Below, in pieces: positions 37,801 to 47,369 of a stretch of DNA of 64,000 nt. The position numbers and the translations under genes are program-made. Source of the DNA: Spirometra erinaceieuropaei (taxonomy: Eukaryota; Platyhelminthes; Cestoda; Diphyllobothriidea; Diphyllobothriidae). The DNA lies in assembly GCA_902702965.1 (NCBI GenBank), contig CACRXP010000010.1:2077962-2141961 (forward strand), given 5' to 3'. Below the pieces are notes generated by a model. That model was not told where the DNA came from and made no database searches. It saw nothing but the letters and a program-made list of their open reading frames with translations. Numbering within the stretch: position 1 is the first letter of the stretch; every line of letters begins with the position of its first letter.

Positions 37801-38280
37801 AACACTACTCGGGGTAACTATGTGTCTCACAAATGTGAAGAAACGATATGAACGCATGGAATTTATTTGCAACGATGAGAACTCAGATTAGTGCACAGGT
37901 TTACTTATGTACCAGTAAAACAGAATATGATAAATATTTTGTGAATACTCCTCCCTCGGCTCCGCAGAAGTGCCACTCAATTTATGTGGTGGTAGGATTT
38001 GGGTAAATCTTGAACTGTTATCCTGATGGAAGTAGCTCCACTGGAAACATAATTCTGTTGGCTACTTATATGAAGGCATAGCGGAGGTAGAACTATCTAA
38101 CTGTCTTCCTTCCCGATGCCTGGAAGTTCTGACCTTTCCTGCATTATCCGGCTGGTTAAAAATACGTTTTATACAAATAGAAATAAGTAGGACCACAGAT
38201 CAGCAATGTGGAATCCCGCGGTGTTTATGCAGTAGAGACTTCAAAAAAGAATGTCATGCAGAGTTTTAACAACTCACCAT
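10778..38280 (-). CDS. Divergent calmodulin-like protein, four EF-hands, 7 coding exons
   Basis: Spliced gene. Coding exons in order: 38280-38278, 32145-32112, 26877-26734, 22256-22147, 14197-14128, 10993-10928, 10836-10778, giving 486 nt and 161 aa with all phases matching. It is expected to be a cytosolic Ca2+ sensor that binds target helices. Four complete 12-residue loops are visible: D22-E33 (DADGNGSISKEE), D58-E69 (DINGDGQIGFDE), D96-E107 (DRDHDGFITAAE), D132-E143 (DKDGDGRVTFDE), each with acidic position 1, Gly 6, hydrophobic 8 and Glu 12. Loop spacing is 36, 38 and 36 residues against 36, 37 and 36 in calmodulin. The central linker (residues 70-91) holds a Pro-Pro, and the C-terminus is longer than calmodulin's and charged. 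Side chains outside the loops differ strongly from calmodulin, so it is a paralogue rather than calmodulin itself. Introns 2 and 5 appear to be GC-AG. A longer start at 38334 is possible. Confidence 0.92.
10928..10993 (-). CDS. Calmodulin-like gene, exon 6 (EF-hand 4)
   Basis: The acceptor is TTTTCTTTGCAG and the donor ATG|GTAGG. The exon is 66 nt and encodes AEAAEMLSEADKDGDGRVTFD. The Glu at loop position 12 is completed by the first bases of exon 7. The following intron is only 91 bp (10837-10927), against 3-8 kb for the others. Confidence 0.95.
11900..11921. repeat. ATT microsatellite
   Basis: Short (ATT)n run in intron 5 of the calmodulin-like gene. Confidence 0.8.
12333..13223 (+). pseudogene. 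Penelope-like element: GIY-YIG domain and 3' region
   Basis: A 196-codon open frame (12333-12923, first codon GTG, 5' truncated) holds a linker (ADLQYLRRVFKANGYP), then a full GIY-YIG endonuclease: GVVYRIWCC, NYVGETRRRIRTRMAEHAPA, SKVTAHSTRSGH and FNETEILPRG, with the GVVY and YVG motifs, Arg-rich helix and downstream Glu. The reverse transcriptase that normally precedes it is missing. Non-coding 3' sequence to 13223 leads into a ribozyme motif. It is inserted antisense in intron 5 of the calmodulin-like gene. This is the best preserved GIY-YIG copy here and may have inserted fairly recently. Confidence 0.85.
13224..13290 (+). ncRNA. Decayed hammerhead ribozyme motif, copy 5
   Basis: Intact CTGATGA (13236-13242), imperfect stem II (GGGTTC/GTGTCC), GAACAGTC in place of GAAACGTC, then AGGTTATTTGAGCTC. 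It follows the 3' region of the PLE copy in intron 5. Confidence 0.65.
13360..16620. other. Intronic, nothing recognised apart from exon 5
   Basis: AT-rich intron sequence on either side of exon 5 (14128-14197). A GC-richer patch at 15540-16140 has CAGCAAG/CAG runs but no supported gene. Confidence 0.5.
14128..14197 (-). CDS. Calmodulin-like gene, exon 5 (EF-hand 3, GC donor)
   Basis: The acceptor is CTGTTTCAG. The exon is 70 nt and encodes DHDGFITAAE and the outgoing helix LLEVLQEMNFQIT. The inferred donor is ACAT|GCAAGTT, a GC donor. Joining there restores phase 1 to exon 6 and gives exactly 16 residues between AAEL and the eight residues before loop 4, the same as calmodulin. The only nearby GT sites (GAG|GTGCTG and TGCAA|GTTCC) break the frame. 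Together with exon 6 it makes 136 nt, the size of the single calmodulin exon here, so intron 5 looks like an added intron. Confidence 0.88.
16623..17603. mobile_element. Foldback/MITE element copy 3 (subfamily A)
   Basis: TA-CAGAAGATGGACTAACTC at the left and the inverted GAGCCAGCCCACTTGCTG-TA at the right; long imperfect terminal inverted repeats cover most of the 981 bp. It has the usual centre block (aagggtataattcggttt and its reverse complement). Confidence 0.75.
17606..18565. mobile_element. Foldback/MITE element copy 4 (subfamily B)
   Basis: Starts CAGTGAGTGACCGATCTC directly after the TA that ends copy 3, and ends GGGATCAGTCACCCACTG-TA. 960 bp, no coding capacity. Confidence 0.75.
18570..19970. 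other. Intronic, nothing recognised
   Basis: AT-rich; a short (AT)n run at 19400-19414. Confidence 0.5.
19978..20570. mobile_element. Foldback/MITE element copy 5, almost a pure palindrome
   Basis: Left arm gatcgacctcatgaaatgtt, gcgttttcggctaggaagga and so on is mirrored at the right by tccttcctaatcgaaaacgc and ccatgagatcgctcactc. The interior also pairs (aaattcaaatgtattttcga with ttgaatttgcaagatc). About 593 bp with a loop of only some 50 bp near 20.27 kb. Confidence 0.75.
21470..21660 (+). pseudogene. Penelope-like element fragment
   Basis: Translates in pieces to KGKARSINSAILTH, then (after a stop) KVPTNYPKSLGQHLLATAEP, the region just after the GIY-YIG core in the 23.2-kb copy. Confidence 0.6.
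22147..22256 (-). CDS. Calmodulin-like gene, exon 4 (EF-hand 2 and central linker)
   Basis: The exon is 110 nt against 107 in calmodulin, so one extra residue falls in the central linker. The acceptor is CCTTAG and the donor AGG|GTCAGT. It completes loop 2 (GDGQIGFDE), then encodes the linker FVEAFSPEHLTSPPDA and the incoming helix of EF-hand 3 (TLRQTFDVF), ending with D-R of loop 3. It leaves in phase 0. Confidence 0.95.
22640..23420 (+). pseudogene. Penelope-like element, RT-end to GIY-YIG
   Basis: Pieces in different frames read ELKRIKDLIRENGYPNRFIL, ATELLRRRLDPAVSRTFPTA, YSFTCSCGAGYIGR, RPTWLGKGTHSSILAHMVDS and RVDPGECFRGIFKVPNNSAK, ending LLATAEVTAIRIWRPVLC. This is the C-terminal part of a PLE with its GIY-YIG domain, broken by several frameshifts. 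Inserted antisense in intron 4 of the calmodulin-like gene. Confidence 0.82.
24209..25191. mobile_element. Foldback/MITE element copy 6 (subfamily B)
   Basis: TA-CAGCGAGTGGCCGATATC at the left; the right end is TAGATCGGTCACTCACTG. 983 bp, central aagaaggagtataataaggt and its mirror. Confidence 0.75.
25209..26150. mobile_element. Foldback/MITE element copy 7 (subfamily B)
   Basis: TA-CAGTCAGTGACGGATCTC at the left, only 17 bp after copy 6; right terminal repeat degraded after gaatttcagttaatgttt. Confidence 0.65.
26734..26877 (-). CDS. Calmodulin-like gene, exon 3 (EF-hand 1)
   Basis: The exon is 144 nt, the same length as the matching vertebrate calmodulin exon. It is bounded by TTTTTTTAG and the donor G|GTAA. 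It encodes the first EF-hand (loop DADGNGSISKEE), the helix up to KLIMSKV and the first three residues of loop 2. It enters in phase 1 and leaves in phase 1. Confidence 0.95.
27245..27420 (-). mobile_element. tRNA-derived SINE
   Basis: On the minus strand: ccccgtggctcagtagctaa, ttggacttccaactgacaga, ggatcgagctccaggtgttc, then body ccattcccgtctcccttttc. The first part has tRNA A-box and B-box like segments. Confidence 0.6.
27474..27690 (+). mobile_element. tRNA-derived SINE
   Basis: ccccgtggctcagtgtctag, gttggacttctaaccagcag, catcgagccctgggtgtt head, then body tcccttgtctttgtcggtaa and ...gagtgagttccgta. Lies head-to-head with the copy at 27.3 kb. Confidence 0.6.
28100..28215 (-). mobile_element. 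SINE body fragment
   Basis: Carries gttaccgacaaagacaaggg and agactggaatggccgtttct, but stops before the tRNA-like head. Confidence 0.5.
29509..29709 (-). pseudogene. 67-codon frame with one internal TGA
   Basis: ATG at 29709 gives MASKKVP, a TGA (CCG TGA GAG), then EAAKHLRNDFKHKVGCADQT and KLMTLCRALGLKMQALTFYR before a terminal TGA. The CpG-rich island differs from the AT-rich flanks. A CGA-to-TGA change would explain the stop. Not recognised. It may be a retrocopy fragment or a chance frame. Confidence 0.3.
32112..32145 (-). CDS. Calmodulin-like gene, exon 2 (34 nt, GC donor)
   Basis: The acceptor is a long T tract ending in TTTTTTTCCAG. The exon encodes AAHKLTHMQLN plus the first base of Glu13, so it converts phase 0 to phase 1 exactly as needed to join exons 1 and 3. 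The product aligns without gaps to the first helix of calmodulin (LT..Q...E). The donor reads AATG|GCAAGTT, a GC donor with otherwise perfect consensus. The nearest GT (GGCAA|GTTATT) would break the frame. The equivalent calmodulin exon is 31 nt. Confidence 0.85.
33563..34447. mobile_element. Foldback/MITE element copy 8 (subfamily A)
   Basis: Left CATTAGGTGGGCTAACCC, right GCTCACCTACTG-TA; close to copy 3 in its interior (gaagattacttaagatag, aaattcaattatatttcatg). 885 bp; the right arm is shortened. Confidence 0.72.
34460..36500. other. Intronic, nothing recognised
   Basis: AT-rich; the longest frames lack splice context and, for 35558-35863, an ATG. Confidence 0.45.
36515..36860 (+). repeat. 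Composite repeat R1, copy 6, with expanded microsatellite
   Basis: ggtgttacgcctaggtgcag and ttcttgactatgtcttgaca lead, then the G-rich tract has grown to over 100 bp, then gcggtacatgctgtaaaagc and aacattgtcggcaacgacgg. Confidence 0.65.
36617..36722. repeat. (GGT)n/(GGA)n microsatellite
   Basis: About 55 bp of GGT/GGC triplets followed by GGA/GGGGA triplets. The other R1 copies have only a short ggtgggggag here, so this is a lineage-specific expansion. Dense G runs could form G-quadruplexes on the plus strand. Confidence 0.85.
38278..38280 (-). CDS. Calmodulin-like gene, exon 1 (start codon at the exon end)
   Basis: The last codon of the exon is ATG, followed at once by the strong donor GTGAGT (38277 downward). 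Vertebrate calmodulin genes also have intron 1 directly after the initiator ATG, which is why this start is preferred. The exon is open upstream in the same frame, and another ATG at 38334 would add 18 residues (MTFFRFWRESECLSDEEL) before it; an in-frame TAG lies near 38395. If translation starts at the first ATG of the mRNA, the longer form would be made. A trans-spliced leader could remove the upstream ATG, but no convincing acceptor is visible between the two. Confidence 0.8.
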
Positions 38281-38535
38281 CAGCTCCTCGTCAGAGAGAC
38301 ACTCGCTCTCTCGCCAGAACCGAAAGAATGTCATAGTGGCGCAATCCCCGTGTGGCCTTAAATTAGGCGTGATGTCCGTAATACTGCAAGTACTCTATAA
38401 TTGCTCCTGTCCTCAGCCAATAAACAGGCTACTGCCTCCTTTGTGCGGGGGTCGGTGGAAAGAGTCCGCCCTTGCCTCGCAGAAGGACTTAACGGGCACA
38501 GGGCTTGAACGGGTAGCGGGCGTGGGGCTATGAGC

Positions 38536-38588
38536 TTGAAGAGGAGGAGGAGGGGGAGGGGGAGGAGGGAGGAGGGGAAGCAGGAGGC
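38536..38588. repeat. Polypurine GGA-rich tract
   Basis: gaggaggaggagggggaggg and similar; lies about 260 bp upstream of the calmodulin-like start codon, in the likely promoter region. Confidence 0.7.
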
Positions 38589-39560
38589 ACAAGAGATATA
38601 AGAACAAAACAACAGTGTTATTCTTGAGTTCGGGTTTAAAGAGGGCGAGGTAGGCGGAGTGAAGTGAGCAAGATAGAATGCTCAGAGTAGCAGGGACAGG
38701 TGGCGGTGGTGGAGGAGGAGGTCGGAGAGACGTGGCAGTTGCCTGGAGAGAAAAAGGTCAGGGGAAATCGTGGGCTGTTTTAGCGCCAATTCCGTCAGAG
38801 CTCATAAAAACATCGGGAACATACGCACGCACACACATGCACGCACGCATCTTCACGTTTACTCACCAACCCTCAGAGCACGTGCAGGTCAAGTGACCGC
38901 TGCTCAGGCATCGAACACATTTAAATGACGAGAGGACAGCTCATTAGTCGGGCGACCAGGCCGTCGGGCGGCAGGGGCTGTAAGCAAGAGAGGGGAGGGG
39001 TAGGGAGTAATGTGCATCAGATGATTGGTTTATGACGCCCAGCCCACACAAGCTCTGACTGGGAATAGGTGTAAATCTGAAGCATGGGGAAAATTTCGAG
39101 GAGGAATTCGGCGAGAATGAGGCTCGGCTGCCGATGCGAGTGCTCTACTCATCTGACGTTACGGATTCACTCAAGAAACCACCGTCAGGTACGACAAAAG
39201 TCACAATAAGCCACAAACAGAGGATGTAGCATTTACTGCATTGAGCCATCAAGCGGCAACGCTGATGACCGCCCGGGGGGTACTGGAGCACAGAGTGGTT
39301 AGCACACACAAGTCATTAACACCAGTGATTGAATCACGCAGTAGGGCGACCAGAGGGCAATCGCGCGACTACAAACATTTGCGATAAATGTGCGAGTTGT
39401 TAATTTTATGAGTTGTATAGTTGTGTAGCAAACGCGTCCTCTAAATTACGCATCCCTTCACCAGTTTTTATGCGCGATGATTAATTTCAGTTTAAGGGCA
39501 AAGCATCATGCGAAAACGATTTCTGTTCCTGGGATCGGGTTTACCTCTTTTAAACTCCTA

Positions 39561-40521
39561 CAGTAAATGTGTTAACTCAGGAAATATTAATCGAAAATCT
39601 GAAATGGGATTACGACTCGAAAAGCTTACTTAAATAGAGTTGTAATATTAAATACCATACAGCATAGACGCAGAATGATTAAGTTGCTTCTGGTTGCCGG
39701 CTTTCGGATGAACTTTTTTCCGCCGCCTGCAAAAAGCCCGTAAAAATGACAACTTAAGTAGCATAATTTTTTTCGTAGACTTTCGATGCCCTTATGAGGT
39801 TAAATATAGTTCATAAAAAACTTGCAAAAATACTCATTTTTTGCTCGTTAAGAAGAAAATTATGTCGTCTTTAAGTTTTTCTTGGAGGATGTTTTGGAAA
39901 ACTTTGCTAAATATTTGGAAGCCATCCTGACTTTGGACTTGACTATGTGGTTTCGAAACTACAAGCAATATAATTTCCGCGTACGGAAATCATATATTTC
40001 TACACGCTGTTAAGAGGAAATCAAACGGACTTCATAAAATTTAACAATTGATTTAAGCCATATTGTAAATTGTACAAGAAACATTAGTGAATGTGTAGAT
40101 ACGTTGTTTTATGTACGGGCATTCCACGGTCCTAAAAATCTCATGGTTAGAAACATTTTTAAAACCACATTATACACTTCCTTTTAGTAAAAAATTGGAG
40201 GTGATGTAATTTTCTTCCAAATGAGTAGGAGAAGGAATATTTTTTATGCATTGTTTGTGTAAAGTATATTTCTGTTTACAAGAGCATTAAAAGTCTATGA
40301 GAAAAATTCATGCTACTTAAGCAGTCATCTTTCACAGAGTGTATTTTTTGTTGGCGGCCGTAAAAAATTACATTCAAAAGTCGGCATTCCAAAGTAAGCG
40401 AAGTATTATGAGACTATCCTCCACGAGGATTAATCTTAAAAACCTACTTAAGTGACCATTTTGATTAAAAAGCGCATCTTAAAGTTTTGGGCTAAAATTT
40501 CATGAATTAGCACATCTACTG
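39561..40521. mobile_element. Foldback/MITE element copy 9 (subfamily A)
   Basis: TA-CAGTAAATGTGTTAACTC to GAATTAGCACATCTACTG; 961 bp with the family interior (ttgccggctttcggatgaac, tttccgcgtacgga). Confidence 0.72.
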
Positions 40522-40529
40522 CACTTTTC

Positions 40530-43430
40530 TATATAGTTCGTAAAAAATATGTGGTTTGGGAGTTTGACTATCCAGCAAATTTGGCGAGTACCGTATATAT
40601 TAACTAATTAGTCCCTGGGTGATTTGCTTTTAGACACAAAAATAAAAAGTGCCCACTATATTTCAAAGTCTTTGAGCTACCAAGTAACCGATTTATATCC
40701 AACTTTCTGCCTAACTGGTTACACGGGCGGGGGACTTGCGTTTCCGCTGATCGGTTGGCATGCCGAAAGACAGCGATCAGTTGGTCAGCTTACTACTTCA
40801 CAGACTCATCCGTTTTCCGTCTGTGAGTGCCTGTGCTGCTAGTATGATATCTTTTAGCCCTAATATATACCGTTCGCACGCCTGTAAGGTGACTTGAGAT
40901 AGTTCGAGCAGTAACTTGGAAAACGAAAACCGATAATGGTGGGTTGAGTAGGCACCTTGATAGCGCACAGGCAACCGAACTATCTGGGATGTCAAGCCAC
41001 TAGCAAGTTCGCATATGAAATTCCTTCTTCCCTTTCAAATTTTCACCTTAAAAGTTATTTTTTAACACTCACAAACAAAATGATATCATGAGAAACGTTC
41101 TGTTTGTACAGAATCTCCACTTTTAAAAAAACACGACTGGAAAAACGACTTCAATTAAGAGGCAAATCGTTAGATCAACAGTATTATGCCATCCGTAAAT
41201 AAATATGTCTATACTCTACTTGCAGTCCCATTTGGACCCAGGAGTTCATTGCGAATTTAGTCAGCAAAGAATGCCCTTCCTTGGTGTTTTGTTGGTTTTC
41301 TTGCGCACTCTACAGTCAAACTTTAGGCATTCAGCTACCCTAGGAGGTGGGATGAGGGTTCTTCTTCGTGTGCGCTTATATTGGAATTAATAGCGAATTT
41401 TTTCTTAATGTTTATTGTCTAACTGTTTACTCCTCCAGTCGCTTCGCAGTATTCCAAAGAAGCCCTACACAAGCACGCATTTTAGGCGTTTTTGATCATC
41501 AGTAACTCTAGTCTACCGCGCCAAGTACTAAAAAGCGACTGAATTGTATGCCAGTGACGACGCTAAATGCCATGAAACATTTAAATCCTGGTGTCTTCAA
41601 GTTTCTGCTTGAAAGCGCGGCACCTTACCTGATCATGTCATGCATGTTTGTCCTTCGTTTAAATGCTTCCAGTACTAGATCTCACGAACTAATTGCCAGA
41701 ATCTTTCTGCTTTTAGAAATATATAAATGCCCAGAAATTTACAAGTCAGCAAGCAAACAACAGAAACATCTTGGACGGATTTTTTATGTGGTTTATCACC
41801 CATAAATGTCCCAAACATGCTTGTTCCCACGTGGTACGCCTTGTGAGTAGTACCATGAAGTTGGTTGTAGTTTTGTCCATAACATACTGGAAATCGGATG
41901 GGAAATTTAAAAATAATTTCAAAATTTGTGAACGCCTTTATTACGCCTTCTTTTGGCGGGTTCGCAGAATCGTGACCCTAGCTGCTTAACAAATTTGAAA
42001 TTTTTCGCGACCTGACTGCACATATTAGATTATTTGCCAGCTACCACTGTCTAGTTGAGCACTTTACAGAGATGCTTCTGTTTTAATTAGAACGTCGATA
42101 ACTTGTCCAGTGGCAAGGACGAATTTAGTCGTCGGATGACGATAAGCCACGCAAAATATTTAATTAACTCTAATTCCTGAATCCCAAAATTTAGGCGGTC
42201 GTCACTAATGCATAGGTGGGGTTGCACTTTTTTGCCATTAATTGCAGCCGTCCCAAAAAGTATTTGCAGTGAAATGATAACAAATTTACTCATCCACACG
42301 AGGCTTAAGGAAGTGAAATAGTGCTCCTTCTTTTCAGAGCATACTTTACGCCTAGACTGCTCACCAAACCTGAAAACATGCGATAAGACAGAGGTCGGGA
42401 ACAGAACACAATAACTGCTTGATTCCAGGCGTCAAATGCCTCCGGGCGTTCTCCAGTGTCTACACTGTCCCACCACATTTCTGCCCTTTGCTTTTGCGTT
42501 TGGGGGAACCTGGAGTAGTCCGCATGCTTCGTTTTCTCGTCTCTAAAAAAATGCGTAAAAAACTACAGGCTCGCCATTCTGACGAGTTGACTGAAAACGG
42601 TAAATGTCTCTTATGAAACACCCTGGCTACATGCAGGAAGCGAAATCTCAAGGGCTTTTGGTACATTTTTTGATTTAACCGCAAAATTCAGGATTACTCC
42701 TCCTTGGCCCCTACTTGTGAATATGCAAAATCAAGTCAACATCCAACGGATGGAGATTGAAATGTGCTGCCTGTTTTCACAAAACACTTTCGTTACCAGA
42801 CTCTCAAGGAAGCGTTTGGCATTGTTGCCCACATATGCCCACTTTTCTGACGCAAACAACGATTAAACAAGCAACTGGAGTTTGATAGCGTCAAGGTCAT
42901 ATATCCTTTTCGTCCTGAGGCCATAAAGGCGCGTAAACAGGCGCATTGTTAACTTTGTTCTCAAGAGCATTGAAATGAGTGACCGTCCGCAAAACCAGAC
43001 CAGTGGGTTTGGTACAAGCTATCTATCCTTCTTTCAACTGAAGAAATATTTTCAGAGTGGTTGAAACCTCTGTAAAAACGTGTATCAAGTCGAACGAAAA
43101 ACTCGATCACATGCGTCTCTTGAGATGATGCTGGCCTTACAGTGGATCCAAGTCAGTTAGAAATAAATGCTACAAATTCGCAGACTTAAAGTCAGTCTTT
43201 GGGCAATTCTCCGTAAATATTACTCTGTAAACAGCAACTAGTTTGATATTAAAAAATCTGGGTTTGTGTGAAATCTATGTTTGTCTCACATACATGCATA
43301 CATTCGTGCATGAACATCTCGGTCTGAGTCTACAGACCTTGAATAAATTAATCTACTCCAAGTTCATAATTAATTTTTAAAGAAATTTAAAAGCAACAAT
43401 TTCTATATTAGAGTATCTACCGGAAAGCAG
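40530..43430. other. Intergenic, nothing recognised
   Basis: No supported gene or known repeat copy. Confidence 0.45.
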
Positions 43431-43439
43431 ACGGGGAAA

Positions 43440-43572
43440 CCTTGGGAATCCACTGACGAACCGAACCCTTCGCAGCTGCGCCAGAAAGTGGCAGAGTATC
43501 GGCGAAACACGCGTGTATGGGCTTTTGGCTAGTACCTGTACTGTTAGTATGGTATCACCTTACCCGAAAGTA
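43440..43572 (+). repeat. Interspersed repeat R2, copy 1
   Basis: Shares cgcagctgcgcca, cggcgaaacacgcgtgtatg and ggtatcaccttaccc with the reverse complement of 58560-58695. Confidence 0.65.
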
Positions 43573-43579
43573 TTTTTCC

Positions 43580-46500
43580 CCTACGCTGATGTACGTACTG
43601 TCAAAATATTTCTCAAGATACCCCAGCGGGAGATACAGTTTTAAGTTAAATATTTTATTCTCGGGAAATTATCCGTGTTTGCTATCACTTCTATTTCATT
43701 AGCAGTTACCTTTCAGATGATGAATCCAGTGACGTTCGTGGCGTCGACGTTGCAAGCTTCTCTTCCAAGGTCCTTTCACGCTAATTTCATTAAATTTAAG
43801 GCTGGTCTTTTGTAAAATTCCCAAAATAAGCTCATTGTATCACGTTGTTAAAACTAATCACCAAGGGATTTTTCAATCTAAAATCACGTTTTGAAGTTCA
43901 GATCCTCCTTCAAAACGAAGTACATAAAGTAAAAATCTCAAGCACCCGAATTTTACCGAATGTCTTTTAACAATTTCATGTTAACGTTGTTGTCAATCAA
44001 CTAGTGAAATAAGCAATCATTATATTCCGCCACATAGCGTGCATTTACTGTTATATGTGCATGCAAAGCAAGTACTAACGCAACTTTAGTGAACACCGTT
44101 GTTTAATTTTTGTTTATTGCATGTATCCTTTCTACCAACTCGGTCAATTAAGCCGACTTAGGCGTCAAAATATGACGCCAATAATGTATGAAATTTTTCC
44201 GACTGCATGTTGAGAAATTTAAATTAAGTTGGAAAAACGCTGAAAAAGAAAACGAAAGACTGAATGCATACTGTCACAAACATGTTTCATTATCGTTTTC
44301 TGCTGAACATTATCGGATTTCCGGTCGACTGGAACGGAAATGCCGTTGCCTAGAGGTTTGAAGGTTAAAACGAATGATGGCTTTCACCCCTCAGACGGTG
44401 CCCTATTAAACAAAATCGGTTGGACTAACTATTAACACGACCTAAAACCAACGCACGCACAGTTATTTGTGTTACAGGCATCCAGAAACCTTTGAAACCA
44501 CGTCATCTTTTTAAAGAAAGTGTTGACAGTAGGTGGTAACAAAACACAGTGGTTCATGTCAAACACATGCTCAAATACTGTACAATCTAAAGTTGAATAC
44601 ATTCTAGAAGCGCTACAGAAATAGCAAGATAGCATACAACCGTAGTCATAGCAGAAAATGTTTTCTACGGCAAACGTATGTCCGATTTCTAACAACAATG
44701 GAGTAATTAGAGTCCTAAACAATCGAGGGCGTTCTAAATCGGATGGCTGCAATATGTACCAATATATCCTTTTTGAGGAGAAAACAGGAAGACTTTGGAA
44801 AGACAATTCAGGGCAAATCTGTGCCGTCTGCCGTTCGACATGCAATACAGACACCTTGGTGAGAATGATTCTCTCGGGAGTATTGATTTTTCAGGATGAG
44901 TATAGTATCGGATAGGGGTGATATACTGAATTTTCGATAAAAGTTTACGGAAAGTTTGTACGTGCTGCTTTGCCGATTGTAGATAACCGTCCCTTCTTGT
45001 CCTGCTGCATTCGCACAGCCGTCGTGCTCACGGCTCACTCTCTGGTCGTTTACTTCCATTTTTGCAAATCCGTCCGCAAACTATTTGGTCACCCAACGAA
45101 TAAGTCAGTCAGCCATAGTCTATACATACTGCATTAGCGATTCCTAACTATTAAGGCTTTTGTAACATAATATTCCAAATAATGGAGGTCTTGTAATTTC
45201 AACGGTTTGTGAAGGATGTTTTCTGTTTTGGAATGAGTAAATCGGTTGGAATTTTTACATGTCTTGACTAAAACACGCAGAGTACTTACTGAATTTCTAG
45301 GAGGTTTGAGAACCTTACCGAACACTTTTCTCCAACCGTCCTCCTTACCATTCAGTGTAGGCAACATGATGTTCACTGAAACTGTGGCATCAGACGATTC
45401 TCGACCAATCAAAGTTTGACAAAAGTATATTCTGAGAGCCAGGAAACTGATCATTGCCTCTACGTTTTACTTCAAATCGTGTCGTTAGGCCGGTCTTGAC
45501 TTTTTCATAATCTCGTGAAAAAGACAACTTTAAACAGTTGATGCTCCTCTCTGAACATTGTCTACGACTCCCTCCACTCTGCCTTCATTATTTAAAAACG
45601 CATCTATTTGGACCTTTTGTGTACAACACTACGCTGAGTCTAACATTTACCTGTTGGTGGACCTCTACGGCGCGACGGCCGTCCAGCAATGCAGACCAAA
45701 TTTACTAAACGCCCCATCAGCGGATTCATGAGGTTGGGGTTGTTTTGGAGCATAGACACCTATGTTTGTTGGCATAACCATGGCAACAAGAATGGAATGC
45801 TAACTGTTCACGTGGTGTGGCTTGTCGTCGTGCACACTCCCATCAAGGTCTAACGGGTGGATTAAGTTGATGCGAAAAGGTTCCTGAAAAAAAACCGTTA
45901 GCGTGCATGAAGATGTAACATTCGAAACAAGAGACTACTCCGTACATCAAAAGCCTTCCTCCTGGGCGTTGACTCGTTAACTTTTGTCAGCGGGGATATC
46001 TGGATGAAATTAATTTTGTGTTCCGAATAGTAAGAGCTAGGAGGCTCTCACATTGTGACTGCTAGAGAGAAAATTAGGAGAACTATGACCCAGCTTAAGT
46101 AGGAAATGTTAAGAGTGCAGATCGCTTTGTTTATAAAGACCCAATGGTTTCGGGTTTGCGGCCACTGGTGTAAGAAGGAGTTAGTTTCATTTTGTACGTT
46201 TCAGCATAGCGGGTCATTAGTCCACCTATGAACTTCTCATTTGTATGGATGAATTCCAGAGAAGTTTTAGTTTTTTTTCCTCCGCATTCGGAACATGCTT
46301 AAACATTACTTGTCCTGTCATTTCAGTGGAGTAAGGTCTTGGGTAACAGAAGGAAGCAATATACACCCAAAACACTGAGAAAAAATCCAACCGTTTTTTT
46401 TCATCTTTATGTAAGGTATATTTAGAGGACGGAAATGCGTCATCATGGAGGCCAGTAAATGTGAGGGTGGCTTTCCGTCGCGTAAACAATTTTCCCCCCA

Positions 46501-47140
46501 TCTTCCCAACTGCCTAACCTGTTATTATGCCAGTGGAAAATCTGCTCTGAGAGTTTGTTGCCTGCGCTTCTTAAGCAAACTTCAAACACCATGTACAACG
46601 CCTTCGCAACAGGCGATTTATTAACTAACCGGGAAATTTTATGCTCCTCTGTTAGCGTCCCGCCATCCATCTTACTTTGGAGGAGACCATGAGATGATGA
46701 AGTGATAGCAGCAATGCTTAGTTTGCGAAAGCTCAGCTTCGAAATTCCAATAGCGGCGAGCACAGTTATACTTCTTTGAGGGTTCGCAATGTGATCCAGC
46801 CAAATGCCTGTCACTATGGGGTGTGTACGGGAGCAATAATAGTTCGCACTACATAGGGTTAAAAACGGCCACAATTTAAAAAACAAATCTTGCTTCAAAA
46901 CTCACTTGAATCAGTGCATTTTTGGAGCTGCAACATTTTATGTCCTCGATCGTCTAATTTAAAAATACTAATGTTCATTGATTAGGAGATCAGACATCTT
47001 ACATGTAATTAACAAAAGATTGTAGCTATATATCTATGTACATGATAGCATTGGGGCACTCATAGATCGTTCTTACGGGGCTTAATCGTCCCGTTGTGAC
47101 TTATGGACTCTCACTCTCGATCCCAATCAACAGCCGCATG
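43580..47140. other. Intergenic, one possible orphan exon
   Basis: Apart from the possible exon at 45290-45375, nothing can be supported. Confidence 0.4.
45290..45375 (-). CDS. Possible orphan exon
   Basis: An 86-nt open segment between a plausible acceptor (CCACAGTTTCAG) and a perfect donor (TCA|GTAAGTAC). It encodes NIMLPTLNGKEDGWRKVFGK followed by VLKPPRNS. No partner exon was found and no family is recognised. It could be chance. Confidence 0.2.
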
Positions 47141-47146
47141 TTGGAA

Positions 47147-47345
47147 TAGCGTTACTGACAAAGACAAAGAAGAATGGAATAGCCATGTTTGACTTGTTAG
47201 CAGTCGTCAGCCAGTCATACCCAACCCCGAAATGTGGAACACCCGAGACTCGAACCCGCGACCTGTTAGTGAGAAGTCCAACACCTCTAACCACTGAGCC
47301 ATGGGCTCGTTGGGCTGTCGGTTTCGATCGGGGATATACAATGGT
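47147..47345 (-). mobile_element. tRNA-derived SINE
   Basis: On the minus strand: agcccatggctcagtggtta, gaggtgttggacttctcact, cgcgggttcgagtctcgggt head, then cgtcagccagtc-type body in reverse. The TTCGAGTC B-box segment is intact. Confidence 0.65.
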
Positions 47346-47369
47346 AGGTGACGCACAAGGATAGTTCTT

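Noticed and set aside
41632..41684. Open stretch before a good minus-strand donor (CAG|GTAAGG)
   Set aside because: The acceptor is poor and no partner exon was found.
44432..44854. 140-codon minus-strand open frame
   Set aside because: Begins at GTG, has no early ATG, no splice context and no recognisable domain; most likely chance.
46443..46898. 151-codon minus-strand open frame
   Set aside because: No domain, codon pattern or partner exon; overlaps another frame on the same strand.
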